From Deltaproteobacteria bacterium (GTDB taxonomy: Bacteria > Myxococcota > Myxococcia > Myxococcales > 40CM-4-68-19): a DNA stretch of 49,346 bases. Shown here piece after piece: positions 18,212 through 26,393 of this stretch (position 1 is its first letter; each line of letters opens with the position of its first letter). The stretch covers positions 1 to 49,346 of the forward strand of contig JANYKT010000179.1 in assembly GCA_025358085.1 (NCBI GenBank), given 5' to 3'. The notes below the pieces were generated by a model that was given only the letters and a program-made list of their open reading frames with translations, was not told where the DNA came from and ran no database searches. The translations under genes were made by a program, and so were the position numbers.

Positions 18212-18340
18212 GCCGCAGGAGAAGCGTGGGGGTCGCCGCCCTCAAACATACGCGCCCCCCCTGACCGGTGTTGCGTTATCGACCTGGGTTGCGAGGGGTG
18301 TCGCGAACTCGTTCGTCGACCCCCACGCTCCTCCTGCGGC
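18212..18340. repeat. 24 bp near-perfect inverted repeat, 81 bp apart
   Basis: Left arm 18212-18235 and right arm 18317-18340 are complementary at 23 of 24 positions (arms read GCCGCAGGAG(A/G)AGCGTGGGG...). The arms enclose 81 bp with no gene; CGAAC-TC-GTTCG lies just inside the right arm. No target-site duplication was seen. It is in the 523 bp stretch 18164-18686, in which no coding sequence could be supported. Confidence 0.7.
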
Positions 18341-18395
18341 TCTCGCGCGCTGAAGCTCTTGCGCAAACGGTTCGCAAGCGCGCATCCGTTCCTCG

Positions 18396-18427
18396 CCCAG
18401 TCGACAGTCATCCCAGTCGACAGTCAT
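18396..18427. repeat. Tandem duplication of a 16 bp unit
   Basis: CCCAGTCGACAGTCAT occurs twice in direct succession (18396-18411 and 18412-18427), each with an internal GTCGAC. It is about 56 bp beyond the inverted repeat, in the same gene-free stretch. Confidence 0.8.
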
Positions 18428-18686
18428 CCGGCTTTCTCTCCTTCAGGCTGCGCTGACCTGGTTCGCCCTCGTTCAAGGGTGGTTGGCAACCTGTCCCATC
18501 GCCATACATCGCACGTGGCTCGGGGAGGTCGTTTGAGATCCTCCGCTTTCCGCGGTAGGCCAGCCGCGCGATGGAGACGGAGGTCTCTTGCGCGCTTGCG
18601 GGCTAGAACGGGGGGATCTTCAGCGCGGCGTTCCTTGCAGAGAGGAAGGCGCTGCTAACTGACCGGCATTGAGACAAGGCCCCGGT

Positions 18687-19055
18687 TCAGGCCCGCGCCA
18701 ACTGGGCCGCGATCGTCGCCAGGAATTCCTGATAGCGCATCGGCTTGGCAATATAGCCATCACACCCGGCGGCCCGAATCCGCTCCTCGTCGCCTTTCAT
18801 GGCCAGCGCAGTGAGCGCGATCACGGGAATGGCGCGCGTGGCCTGGTCTCCCTTGAGCAGGGCAGTTGCCTGCAGGCCGTCCATGCCGGGAAGCTGGATA
18901 TCCATCAAGATCAAGTCAGGCCGCTCGGCGTGCGCCAACGTCAGCCCGGCCTCGGCATCCGTCGCGCTGACCACGAGATGACCAGCTGACTGGAGCAGGA
19001 AGATTGCCAAGGTCATGTTCGTGGCGTTGTCTTCGATAATGAGGACTTTTGCCAT
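18687..19055 (-). CDS. Stand-alone receiver-domain response regulator (CheY/DivK-like)
   Basis: 122 aa, receiver domain only. Acidic pocket Glu8/Asp9 in IIEDN, phospho-acceptor Asp52 in LILMDIQLPGMDG, Thr/Ala in ALTALAM and Lys104 in YIAKPM. No output domain, so it passes a phosphate or acts by protein contact. It starts 1 bp after the stop of the hybrid kinase reading frame (TGA-T-ATG) and is the last gene of the three-gene signalling operon 23811 to 18687. Confidence 0.93.
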   Translation of the reverse strand: MAKVLIIEDNATNMTLAIFLLQSAGHLVVSATDAEAGLTLAHAERPDLILMDIQLPGMDGLQATALLKGDQATRAIPVIALTALAMKGDEERIRAAGCDGYIAKPMRYQEFLATIAAQLARA

Positions 19056-19056
19056 A

Positions 19057-19953
19057 TCAGGCCGCTCCCTGGCTGCCCGAGATCACGCGCCGGACTTCGT
19101 CCATGAAGCGGGCACGGTCGAAGGTGGTTTTTCCCATGATCGCCACACAGCTATCAAGCCTGGCCCGGTCCTCGGAAGTGATCTGCTTGGAACTCAGCAC
19201 GACGATCGGAGTGCGCGCCGTCTCGGGATGTTTGTTGAGCGCCTTCACCACTTCAAAGCCATTCACTCCCTGCATCATCAAATCGAGCTCCACCAGATCC
19301 GGCTGCTCTTTCCGCGCGACCACGATCGCTTCGCGGCCGCCGTACGCCCGCAGCACGGTCGCGGGCAATTCCATCAGGAACAGAGCGACCAGCTCCACTG
19401 CTTTGGGATCGTCATCGACCACCAGGACCTTGAGCCTCCGGCCCTGTGGGACGGGGATCAAACCGAGCCGAGCGAGCGCGTCGGACAGCTCCAGCCGGGA
19501 GATAGGCTTTTGCATGACCGCCGAGGCCCCGATGGCGAACCCCTTGTTGCGGTCGGCAACGATTGAAATGATCACCACCGGAACCCCCTCGAGCGTCGGC
19601 ATCTGCTTGAGTCGATGGAGGAGCTCCCAGCCGTCCATGCTGGGCAGCATGATATCGAGTGTAATCAAAGCGAATGTCTGCTGCGGCGCGAGCACCAGCG
19701 CCTCCTCGGCAGAGCCGGCCCGCACCACCTTGAAGCCCTCGGCCTCGAGCTGCAAGCGGATCACGTCAGCAGATTTAAGGTCATCTTCCACCACGAGCGC
19801 GGTGCGGCCAGAGCCCCAGCGCGTCTCGACAAAAGGAAGGGACGCTTTGACCTGGGCCACCACTCCCTCTCGCGGCGCCCGGAGCGGCAGCCAGACCGTG
19901 AAGCACGAACCCTCGCCCACGGAGCTCTCCACCGCCACGGTGCCGCCATGCAA
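19057..19953 (-). CDS. Tandem receiver domains: C-terminal part of a frameshifted hybrid kinase
   Basis: Begins in the last part of the ATPase domain (HGGTVAVESSVGEGSCFTVW) and continues into two receiver domains: first ALVVEDD...LDIMLPSMDGWELL...VMQKPI, second VLVVDDDPKAVEL...LDLMMQGVNGFEV...GKTTF (the conserved Lys region is altered, Asp is present). This frame connects to the kinase frame (19761-22418) by one missing base at about 19973-19976: the coding strand reads CTCGCCTGGTC where CTCGCCCTGGTC would restore GLGLALVKLLAELHGG. The listed start is only the first ATG in this frame; as a separate gene it has no plausible promoter or Shine-Dalgarno site. It should be read together with the upstream entry as one gene of about 1,120 codons. 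Confidence 0.8.
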   Translation of the reverse strand: MHGGTVAVESSVGEGSCFTVWLPLRAPREGVVAQVKASLPFVETRWGSGRTALVVEDDLKSADVIRLQLEAEGFKVVRAGSAEEALVLAPQQTFALITLDIMLPSMDGWELLHRLKQMPTLEGVPVVIISIVADRNKGFAIGASAVMQKPISRLELSDALARLGLIPVPQGRRLKVLVVDDDPKAVELVALFLMELPATVLRAYGGREAIVVARKEQPDLVELDLMMQGVNGFEVVKALNKHPETARTPIVVLSSKQITSEDRARLDSCVAIMGKTTFDRARFMDEVRRVISGSQGAA

Positions 19954-22418
19954 CTCGGCGAGGAGCTTGACCAGGCGAGCCCCAGTCCCGTGCCTTCGTA
20001 TTTCCGAGCCAGCCCGCTGTCGATTTGACTGAAAGGCTTGAACAGGTGTTCGAGCCCTTCTGGCGAGATACCAATGCCGTTGTCGGAAACGCTGACCTTG
20101 AGGAAGGCCGCGAAGTCATTGTCAGCCAGCGGGAAGGTCCGGCGCGGCCACGAGCCGGATGGCTGACCCACTTCGGCGCGGGAGACGCGGCCGACGCGCA
20201 GGGTCACCTTGCCGCCCTCGCCGGTGAATTTGACCGAATTGGAAAGCAGGTTGTAGGCGATTTGTTTGACCTTGCGCGCGTCCACCTGGATTGGCCCCAG
20301 CTCCTCGGCGGCCTCCATACCCAGGCGGATGCGGCGGGTCTCGGCCTTCTCCCGGATGATGGACAAGCTGTTGACGAACAATGAAGCCAGCTGCACCGGC
20401 TCCAGATCGAGCATCATCTTGCCGGCTTCCACCTTGGACAAGTCGAGGATGTCATTGATCAAGGCGAGCAGATGCTGGCCGCTGCTGAAGATATTGGCGA
20501 TGGACCCGCGCTGTTGATCGGTGATGGCGCCCATCAGACCGTCCCTGAGCACCTCGGAAAAACCGATGATGGCATTCAGTGGCGTCCTCAGCTCGTGGGA
20601 CATGTTGGCGAGGAATTCCGATTTCATGCGGCTCGCGTCTTCCAGCTCGGCGTTCTTCTGTTGCAGCGTTTGCTCGTAGCGCTTCAATTCCGTCACGTCG
20701 CGCGCGACGGCAACCACGCCCTGCAAGCTCCGGTCGCGATCATAGAAGTTCGTTGCGTTGTAAGACACGGTCGTCTGCTTGCCATCCCTGGCGCGCGCGG
20801 TGAGTTCGAGGTTCGTCACCTTGCCTTCGGCCAGCACCCGATTGATAACCGCCTCGGCCCGGCTTGGGTCGGTAAAGTAGTTCTTGAAGGGCGCGCCGAT
20901 CAGCTCGTCCCGCGTACATCCGGTCAAAGCCTCCGTCTGCTTGTTCACGTCGGTGATGATGCCGCGCGGGTCGGTGGTCATCAGCGCATCGACGTTCGAT
21001 TCAATCAGCGAGCGTGTGTAGAAATGCTGATCGCGCAGCCGTTGATCGAGCTTTCCTCGCTCCTCTTCCACCTGCTTGCGCGCGGTGTTGTCGGTGCCGA
21101 TCAGCAAATAACCGATGATGGTGTTCTGCGCGTCTCGCAGCGCCGTGACGGACACCACCGCCGGAAACCGGCTCCCGTCCTTGCGGAAGTAGGTCAGCTC
21201 GTAGATGTCCTCGATCCCGCGCGATGCTTTGAAAACCAGCGCTTCGAAGCCCGGGGCAATCGGAGTTCCAAGCTGGACGCTCAGGGCTTTGGCGCGAGCA
21301 ATCACTTCTTCCGGATCGGAGATATCAGCCGGCGTGATCTTGTTCATCACCTCGGCCGCCGTGTAACCCAGCATCCGCTCGGCGCCGACATTGAAGATCT
21401 GGATAACGCCCTTTGCGTCAGTGGCAATGCTCGAGAAGTTGGCGCTGTTGAAGATCGCGCGCTGCAAGGCACCCGCGTCGCGCAGCTCTGTCTCCGCCTT
21501 CTGGCGGGCCGTGTTGTCGGTGCCAATCAGCAGATAACCGATGATGGCGTCCTGGGCGTCGCGCAACGCCGTGACTGACACCACCGCTCCAAAGCGGCTG
21601 CGGTCCTTGCGGATATAGGTCAGCTCGTAGATGTCCTCGATTCCGCGCGCGGCCTTGAAGACCAGGGCCTCGAAGCCCGGCGTAATCGCGGTTCCCACCT
21701 CGGCGCTCAGCGCTTTGGCGCGGGCGATCAATTCTTCCGGATCGGAGATATCGGCCGGCGTGATCTTGTTCATCACCTCGGCAGCCGTATAGCCCAGCAT
21801 GCGCTCGGCGCCGACGTTGAAGATCTGGATGACGCCCTTCGCATCCGTCGCGATGCTCGAAAAGTTCGCGCTATTGAAAATGGCGCTCTGCAGGGCGCCC
21901 GCCTTGAGCAGCGCCTCTTCAGCCTGCTTGCGCGCGGTGTTGTCGGTGCCAATCAACAGGTAACCGATGATGGCGCCCTGGGCGTCGCGCAAGGCCGTCA
22001 CCGATACCACCGCCGGGAAGCGGCTCCTGTCCTTGCGGATATAGGTCAGCTCGTAGATGTCCTCGATTCCGCGAGCCGCCTTGAACACCAGGGCCTCGAA
22101 GCCCGGAGTAATCACGGTGCCGAGTTCGGCGCTCAGCTCTTTGGCCCGCGCGATGACCTCTTGCGGGTCGGAGATATCGGCCGGCGTGATCTTGTTCACC
22201 ACGTCGCCGGCCTTGTAGCCCAGCATCCGCTCGGCGCCGACGTTGAAAATCTGGATGACGCCCCTCGCATCCGTCGCAATGCTGGAGAAGTTGGCGCTGT
22301 TGAAAATGGCGCGCTGCAGCGCCCCCGCTTTCAGCAATGCTTCCGTGTGGCCTACGTCCAAAGTGGCATCCGCCTCTTCTCTTCTCTTATCGACCGCAAT
22401 CATTCGTTCAGGCTCCAT
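19761..22418 (-). CDS. Multi-PAS hybrid histidine kinase, kinase part (frameshifted near its end)
   Basis: Soluble sensor kinase. Three almost identical PAS domains (about 28-168, 170-310, 312-452; see repeat entry), a fourth, different PAS (about 470-595, NVDALMTTDPRGIITDVN...), coiled coil, HisKA with FLANMSHELRTPLNAIIGFS and HATPase_c (LLSNSVKFTGEGG, VSDNGIGISPEG, GTGLGLA). The frame is lost right after GTGLGLA; the remaining 80 or so residues to the listed stop (SSSPSCMAAPWRW...) are nonsense, and the true continuation with two receivers lies in the frame 19057-19953. The start ATG 22418 overlaps the upstream kinase gene by 11 bp. PAS domains with FxxxxNF-type cores often bind haem or flavin, but no ligand can be named here. 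Confidence 0.85.
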   Translation of the reverse strand: MEPERMIAVDKRREEADATLDVGHTEALLKAGALQRAIFNSANFSSIATDARGVIQIFNVGAERMLGYKAGDVVNKITPADISDPQEVIARAKELSAELGTVITPGFEALVFKAARGIEDIYELTYIRKDRSRFPAVVSVTALRDAQGAIIGYLLIGTDNTARKQAEEALLKAGALQSAIFNSANFSSIATDAKGVIQIFNVGAERMLGYTAAEVMNKITPADISDPEELIARAKALSAEVGTAITPGFEALVFKAARGIEDIYELTYIRKDRSRFGAVVSVTALRDAQDAIIGYLLIGTDNTARQKAETELRDAGALQRAIFNSANFSSIATDAKGVIQIFNVGAERMLGYTAAEVMNKITPADISDPEEVIARAKALSVQLGTPIAPGFEALVFKASRGIEDIYELTYFRKDGSRFPAVVSVTALRDAQNTIIGYLLIGTDNTARKQVEEERGKLDQRLRDQHFYTRSLIESNVDALMTTDPRGIITDVNKQTEALTGCTRDELIGAPFKNYFTDPSRAEAVINRVLAEGKVTNLELTARARDGKQTTVSYNATNFYDRDRSLQGVVAVARDVTELKRYEQTLQQKNAELEDASRMKSEFLANMSHELRTPLNAIIGFSEVLRDGLMGAITDQQRGSIANIFSSGQHLLALINDILDLSKVEAGKMMLDLEPVQLASLFVNSLSIIREKAETRRIRLGMEAAEELGPIQVDARKVKQIAYNLLSNSVKFTGEGGKVTLRVGRVSRAEVGQPSGSWPRRTFPLADNDFAAFLKVSVSDNGIGISPEGLEHLFKPFSQIDSGLARKYEGTGLGLAWSSSSPSCMAAPWRWRAPWARVRASRSGCRSGRREREWWPRSKRPFLLSRRAGALAAPRSWWKMTLNLLT
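21060..22337 (-). repeat. Three tandem 426 bp PAS-coding repeats
   Basis: Units 22337-21912, 21911-21486 and 21485-21060, each 142 codons, begin LLKAGALQ or LRDAGALQ and contain FNSANFSSIATDA, GVIQIFNVGAERMLGY, NKITPADISDP and GYLLIGTDNTAR. Differences are few and mostly conservative, so the copies are recent or kept alike by gene conversion. Confidence 0.9.
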
Positions 22419-23811
22419 TTGCCGGGCCGTTGTCCTTCACGCCCTGGGCTGGCGGCGGAGCCTCGAGCGCGGGGGCAGTGAAGAGCAGCGTCACATCCGC
22501 CGTGGGAATCGTAAAAAAGAAGGTCGCGCCGCGTCCAAGCTCGCTCTCCGCCCAGATCCGGCCGCCGTGCGCGCTGACAATCCCGCTCGCGATCGCAAGG
22601 CCGAGGCCAGTGCCTTTGTACCCGGAATCGTCGCTGCGCCAGTACCGCTCGAAGAGATGCTTGACGTCTTCTTCGCTGATTCCCGGCCCGGTGTCCGAGA
22701 CCACAAACAAGACTTCGTGACCTCGGCCCTCGACTCGAAGACTGATCTGCCCGCCCTCGGACATTACCTTGGTGGCGTTACCGACCAGGTTGGCGAAAAC
22801 CTGGATGATGCGATCGTAGTCGCAGAACACCTGCGGCAGGTGTGGCTCGACATTCGCCGTCAGTCGCAGCTCCTTCTCCTGTGCGACGCCCTCGAAACTC
22901 GCCAGCGTTTCCTGGATGAGCGAGCCGGGATCCTGCGGCTGGCGCCGGATCGCGAGGCGGCCGGCATTGATACTCGCGAAATCAAGTAGATCCTCAATCA
23001 ACCGATGCATTTGATTGGCCGCCCGCTGGATCCTGCCAACGGCCTGGGGAAGAGCCCCCTTTTTCGCCAGAGTGTCGGCGGTCATAAGAATCGTCCCGAG
23101 AGGGTTTCTCAGATCATGAGAGACAATGGCGAGGAGCTGTTCACGCACGCGCACCGCTTGCTGCGCTTCGCCATAGAGCTTGGCGTTTTCGTGGGCGAGC
23201 GCCTCGTATCTCTCGCTCGAACTTTCGGCGCTGCGACGGTCTCGCTCGGCATTTGCGCCCTTCGTTTCGGCGTGCTCCCGCCGGGTGATGTTTTGCCGGC
23301 AGACGCGGTCCCGGTCGAGCGCGACCGCGAGTTGATTGGCGATGGCGTTCACGAACATCAGATCGGTCTCGTCGAGGGGCTGGGTTCCTTCCACCTGGAG
23401 AGCGCCGAAGAGCGGGCGATGGGCCACCACCAGCGGAATGACGACGAACTTGTCCGTCGCGATCCCTCCGGTTGGCGCCGGGCGCGGCAGTGCGGTCATG
23501 ACGGCTTGTTCGCCGGTGGAATGATTCGCTGCAGTGGAGGCAGCTCCGAAGAGGGTTCGGTACGCCTTCCCCAGGTGCTCCGTGGCTGCTTGCAATTGCT
23601 CCGGGCTCTGGCCCTCGGCAGACCAGACGATCATCCGGGAGCGGCCGTCTTCGGTCTCGGCGAGGATCGCACTGCGGAGCGGCAATGCGGTCGCGGCGAT
23701 GCCAAGAGCCGCGTTGAAGGTGTGCTCGGCATTTTCGAAACTCGCGAAGAGCTTGCTGATTTCGTAGAGCTGCCCGAGGCCCCGGGAGGCCTGCGTAAGC
23801 AAGCCGCTCAT
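22408..23811 (-). CDS. GAF-domain sensor histidine kinase (soluble)
   Basis: 467 aa, first gene of the signalling operon. GAF domain about 25-175 (FNAALGIAATALPLRSAILAET...VVIPLVVAHRPLFGALQVEG), coiled coil 175-225, HisKA His in LLAIVSHDLRNPLGTILMTA (about 235), HATPase_c with N box VFANLVGNATKVMSEGGQ, G1 VSDTGPGISEED, F box LFERYWR and G2 GTGLGLAIASGIVSAHGG. No membrane segment; senses an internal or diffusible signal. The Ala/Pro-rich tail overlaps the start of the multi-PAS kinase by 11 bp, so both kinases are made together and may feed the same receivers. Confidence 0.92.
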   Translation of the reverse strand: MSGLLTQASRGLGQLYEISKLFASFENAEHTFNAALGIAATALPLRSAILAETEDGRSRMIVWSAEGQSPEQLQAATEHLGKAYRTLFGAASTAANHSTGEQAVMTALPRPAPTGGIATDKFVVIPLVVAHRPLFGALQVEGTQPLDETDLMFVNAIANQLAVALDRDRVCRQNITRREHAETKGANAERDRRSAESSSERYEALAHENAKLYGEAQQAVRVREQLLAIVSHDLRNPLGTILMTADTLAKKGALPQAVGRIQRAANQMHRLIEDLLDFASINAGRLAIRRQPQDPGSLIQETLASFEGVAQEKELRLTANVEPHLPQVFCDYDRIIQVFANLVGNATKVMSEGGQISLRVEGRGHEVLFVVSDTGPGISEEDVKHLFERYWRSDDSGYKGTGLGLAIASGIVSAHGGRIWAESELGRGATFFFTIPTADVTLLFTAPALEAPPPAQGVKDNGPANGA

Positions 23812-23848
23812 CCGAGCTTCTTTTCTATTCTGTGAGTGTGGCGGAGCA

Positions 23849-23861
23849 TTGCGTAACGCAA
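23849..23861. promoter_or_regulatory. Palindromic operator candidate before the signalling operon
   Basis: TTGCGT-A-ACGCAA is a perfect 13 bp dyad 38 bp upstream of the GAF kinase start (23811, minus strand), with an extra half-site TTACGCG next to it at 23864-23870. The remaining bases up to the MFS gene end at 24088 show no gene. Confidence 0.45.
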
Positions 23862-24087
23862 CTTACGCGAACCGCTCACCCGGCACACACGAAATTTGAA
23901 TGTTTTCCCGGCCAGTTCACCACTTCACATCCTGGCGCCAGCAGCCGCCCGTCGCGCCGGACTGGAAGCAGGGCAGTGCCATGGACGCGTCCGCATCTAA
24001 ACATTTGAGAGGTTGCCTTACCAGGGAGCGGGCAGGTTCCGCGTTGCCAGAGCAGCACCGCTGGCGGCACCAGTTCAGGTCACAGGA

Positions 24088-25329
24088 TCAATCCTGCAGC
24101 GCGGCGGCCGCCGCGCCGACGAGCAGCACGGCGACGGAAGTAGCGAGCCCCGCGAACAGGGTCCCGGTCGCGTCGGCGACGGCGCCGGCGAGGATGGGAC
24201 CAATGGGCTGGCCTGCGCCGAAGAGCACTGTATAGGTGGCGATTCCAGCGCCCCACGCCGCCCTGGGCAGGCGCGACCGCGACAGCGCGGTCACGGCGGA
24301 AGGGGGAATGAAGAAGGCGCCACCGAAAAATGCCGCTGAAAGGACCATCGCCCCTAAAGACGTGCTCAAAAGCGGGATGGCGGCGCCAACCGCGCAGGCG
24401 CTGAGTGCCGCCGCGAGCGGCCACCCGCCGCGCCAGCGCGTGAGGGGTCCGCGCCAGGGAAGGGGCGATATGATGATGGCCAGTCCGAGAATGCTCCACA
24501 CAACGCTGACTTCCAGCGGCGTCGCGCCGCGGTCGCGCATCCAGGCGACGATGAACGTCATATAGACGATGGCCCCGAGCGCAAAGCAGAGATAGGCAAA
24601 GAGCGAGGCGAACAGCGGGCCTTTCTTCCACGGCACGCGCTGGATGCTGCGTGGAAGCTCTGGTACGCGCGCCGCGGCGACGAGGCAAGGGACGCAGAAG
24701 ACGGCTGCGACCAGGCCGGTCGCGATCCAGGCTTCGTCCCAGGCGGGCGCCCCGCGGGCCTGGAGGAGCCAGGGTACGAAGAGGCCCGGGACCACGATAC
24801 CAATCCCCCCGCCGCTGAAGTAGACGGCGATCCCCGACGCCGCGTGCGATTGGTGATGCGCATAGAGTTCGGCGGCGAGCGCGCCACCAGCGATGAGCGC
24901 GAGTGCGCCGCCGCCGCCAGCGATGAAGCGCATCAGCAATAAAGGTGCGAAGCCGCGGAACAGCCCGGAGCCGACGATGGATGCGGCAGTCGAGAGCATT
25001 CCCCAGAAGAGCAGCCGGTGCGGGCCGGCTCGGCCGATCAGGCGCAGCGTCGCGACGGCGCCCGCGAAATAACCAAGCGCGTTGACGGTATTCACCCAGC
25101 CTGCTTGCGTATACGACCATTTCAAATCCGCGCGCATCGCCGGCAGGATGAGCGCGTAGGCGAATCGGCCGAGACCATTGGAGACAGCGGGCGCCAGCGA
25201 GAGGCCGACAGCGATCCACAGCGACGGCGCTTTATCAGGAGTGGCCACGGCCGGCACTCTATTCTTGTTGCGATTGGCGCGCTTCCATCGAGTCGCCGGC
25301 GGGGGATTGAGCCGGTCCCTGTAAATCAT
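24088..25329 (-). CDS. Major facilitator superfamily transporter (YbfB/YjiJ-like)
   Basis: 413 aa, about 12 hydrophobic helices after a polar N-terminus of 35 residues. GLGRFAYALILPAMRADLKWSYTQAGW at helix 1-2 is typical of the YbfB/YjiJ family of MFS proteins, whose substrates are mostly unknown. The long cytoplasmic loop around RVPELPRSIQRVPWKKG separates the two six-helix halves. ATG 25329 overlaps the TGA of the hydroxyacid dehydrogenase gene (ATGA), which supports this start and coupled translation. Shared operon suggests transport of a hydroxy- or keto-acid, which is inference. Confidence 0.87.
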   Translation of the reverse strand: MIYRDRLNPPPATRWKRANRNKNRVPAVATPDKAPSLWIAVGLSLAPAVSNGLGRFAYALILPAMRADLKWSYTQAGWVNTVNALGYFAGAVATLRLIGRAGPHRLLFWGMLSTAASIVGSGLFRGFAPLLLMRFIAGGGGALALIAGGALAAELYAHHQSHAASGIAVYFSGGGIGIVVPGLFVPWLLQARGAPAWDEAWIATGLVAAVFCVPCLVAAARVPELPRSIQRVPWKKGPLFASLFAYLCFALGAIVYMTFIVAWMRDRGATPLEVSVVWSILGLAIIISPLPWRGPLTRWRGGWPLAAALSACAVGAAIPLLSTSLGAMVLSAAFFGGAFFIPPSAVTALSRSRLPRAAWGAGIATYTVLFGAGQPIGPILAGAVADATGTLFAGLATSVAVLLVGAAAAALQD

Positions 25330-26261
25330 GCTCCTATCGAGTTGACCGGGTGCAGCGGCGGCTCGCCGCGCAGGACGCGCTCTATATCGGTGAGCGCCAG
25401 CGAGGCCATTCGCGCGCGCGTTGCTTCCGTGGCGCTGCCCAGGTGCGGCAGCAGCACCACGTCATTCCGATTCAAAAGGCCCGGATGGACCCGCGGCTCA
25501 TCCTCATAGACGTCCAGGCCGGCGCCCCCGAGGTGGCCTGTCTCGAGCGCGCGGACCAGGGCCGCCTCGTCCACCAGGGCCCCGCGAGCGGTATTGATCA
25601 AGATGGCGCCGCGCTTCATTTGCAGGAGCTGAACCGCGCCGAGGACGTGGCGAGTCTGGTCATTCAAAGGTACGTGCAGCGTCAAGAAGTCGGAGTCGCG
25701 CAAGAGGGCTTCGAACTCCACCCCTCCACCGCGGCTGGTAAAGAGCACGCGCATGCCGAAGCCTTCCGCGCGCCGCGCCACGGCCTTCCCGATGCGGCCG
25801 TAGCCGAGGATCCCCAGAGTCGCGCCGCGCAGCTCGCGGCCGAGCAGCATGGTGGGCGTCCAGCCGTGAAAGCCGCCGCCGCGCACCAGCGCCTCGCCTT
25901 CGTGAAGCCGGCGCGCCACGGCGAGCAGCAGCGCGAAAGTGAGGTCGGCGGTGGACTCGGTCAAGACATCAGGCGTGTTGGTGACCCAGATGCCGCGCCG
26001 GGTGCAAGCGAGAACGTCGATGTTGTCGGTGCCGACCGCGTTGTTGGCGACGATGCGCAGGCGCGGCGCCTGGTCGAGCAGCTCCTCGTCGACGCGTTCG
26101 GAGAGCATTGAAAGCAGCGCGGAGGCGCCGTGCACGCCCGCGAGCAATTCCTCGCGCGACAGCGTTTCAGCCGGATGGACCTCGACCTCGAGGCCAATTC
26201 CCAGGCGCTCGACCGGATCGACGGAGAGGCAGCGGGTGATGAATACGAGTGGCCGCTGCAT
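25326..26261 (-). CDS. D-isomer-specific 2-hydroxyacid dehydrogenase (glyoxylate/hydroxypyruvate reductase-like)
   Basis: NAD(P)H-dependent reduction of a 2-keto acid, 311 aa. Substrate strand ANNAVGTDNIDV, Rossmann motif GILGYGRIGKAVARRAEGFG, catalytic Arg in NTARGALVDE, Glu in DVYEDEP and His in LPHLGSATEATR. The pattern fits glyoxylate/hydroxypyruvate reductase (GhrB-like) better than lactate or phosphoglycerate dehydrogenase; there is no ACT domain. Start ATG 26261 is chosen from family alignment (MQRPLVFITR); no Shine-Dalgarno site is obvious. Divergent from the formate dehydrogenase operon with 132 bp between. Confidence 0.9.
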   Translation of the reverse strand: MQRPLVFITRCLSVDPVERLGIGLEVEVHPAETLSREELLAGVHGASALLSMLSERVDEELLDQAPRLRIVANNAVGTDNIDVLACTRRGIWVTNTPDVLTESTADLTFALLLAVARRLHEGEALVRGGGFHGWTPTMLLGRELRGATLGILGYGRIGKAVARRAEGFGMRVLFTSRGGGVEFEALLRDSDFLTLHVPLNDQTRHVLGAVQLLQMKRGAILINTARGALVDEAALVRALETGHLGGAGLDVYEDEPRVHPGLLNRNDVVLLPHLGSATEATRARMASLALTDIERVLRGEPPLHPVNSIGA

Positions 26262-26381
26262 CAAACAAAGGTGAGGTGGATGGAAGAGACCATGCTTTTG
26301 CATAGCACGGGCGAGCAGGCGGGCCCCTGGTGTCCGCCCGGCCTGTCCGCCCGCATCGTGTCGCGGGCGCCGTTCCGTGCG

Positions 26382-26387
26382 TAGGTT
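26382..26387 (+). promoter_or_regulatory. -10-like TAGGTT directly before fdhA (leaderless start)
   Basis: TAGGTT ends 6 nt before ATG 26394 and there is no Shine-Dalgarno site. The same hexamer occurs 8 nt before the metallo-hydrolase start (32654-32659). No good -35 box was found. Confidence 0.35.
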
Positions 26388-26393
26388 CAGGCG

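Noticed and set aside
18185-18658. 157-codon frame after ppsA
   Set aside because: Arg/Ser-rich composition, crosses the inverted repeat and tandem duplication, no start signal.
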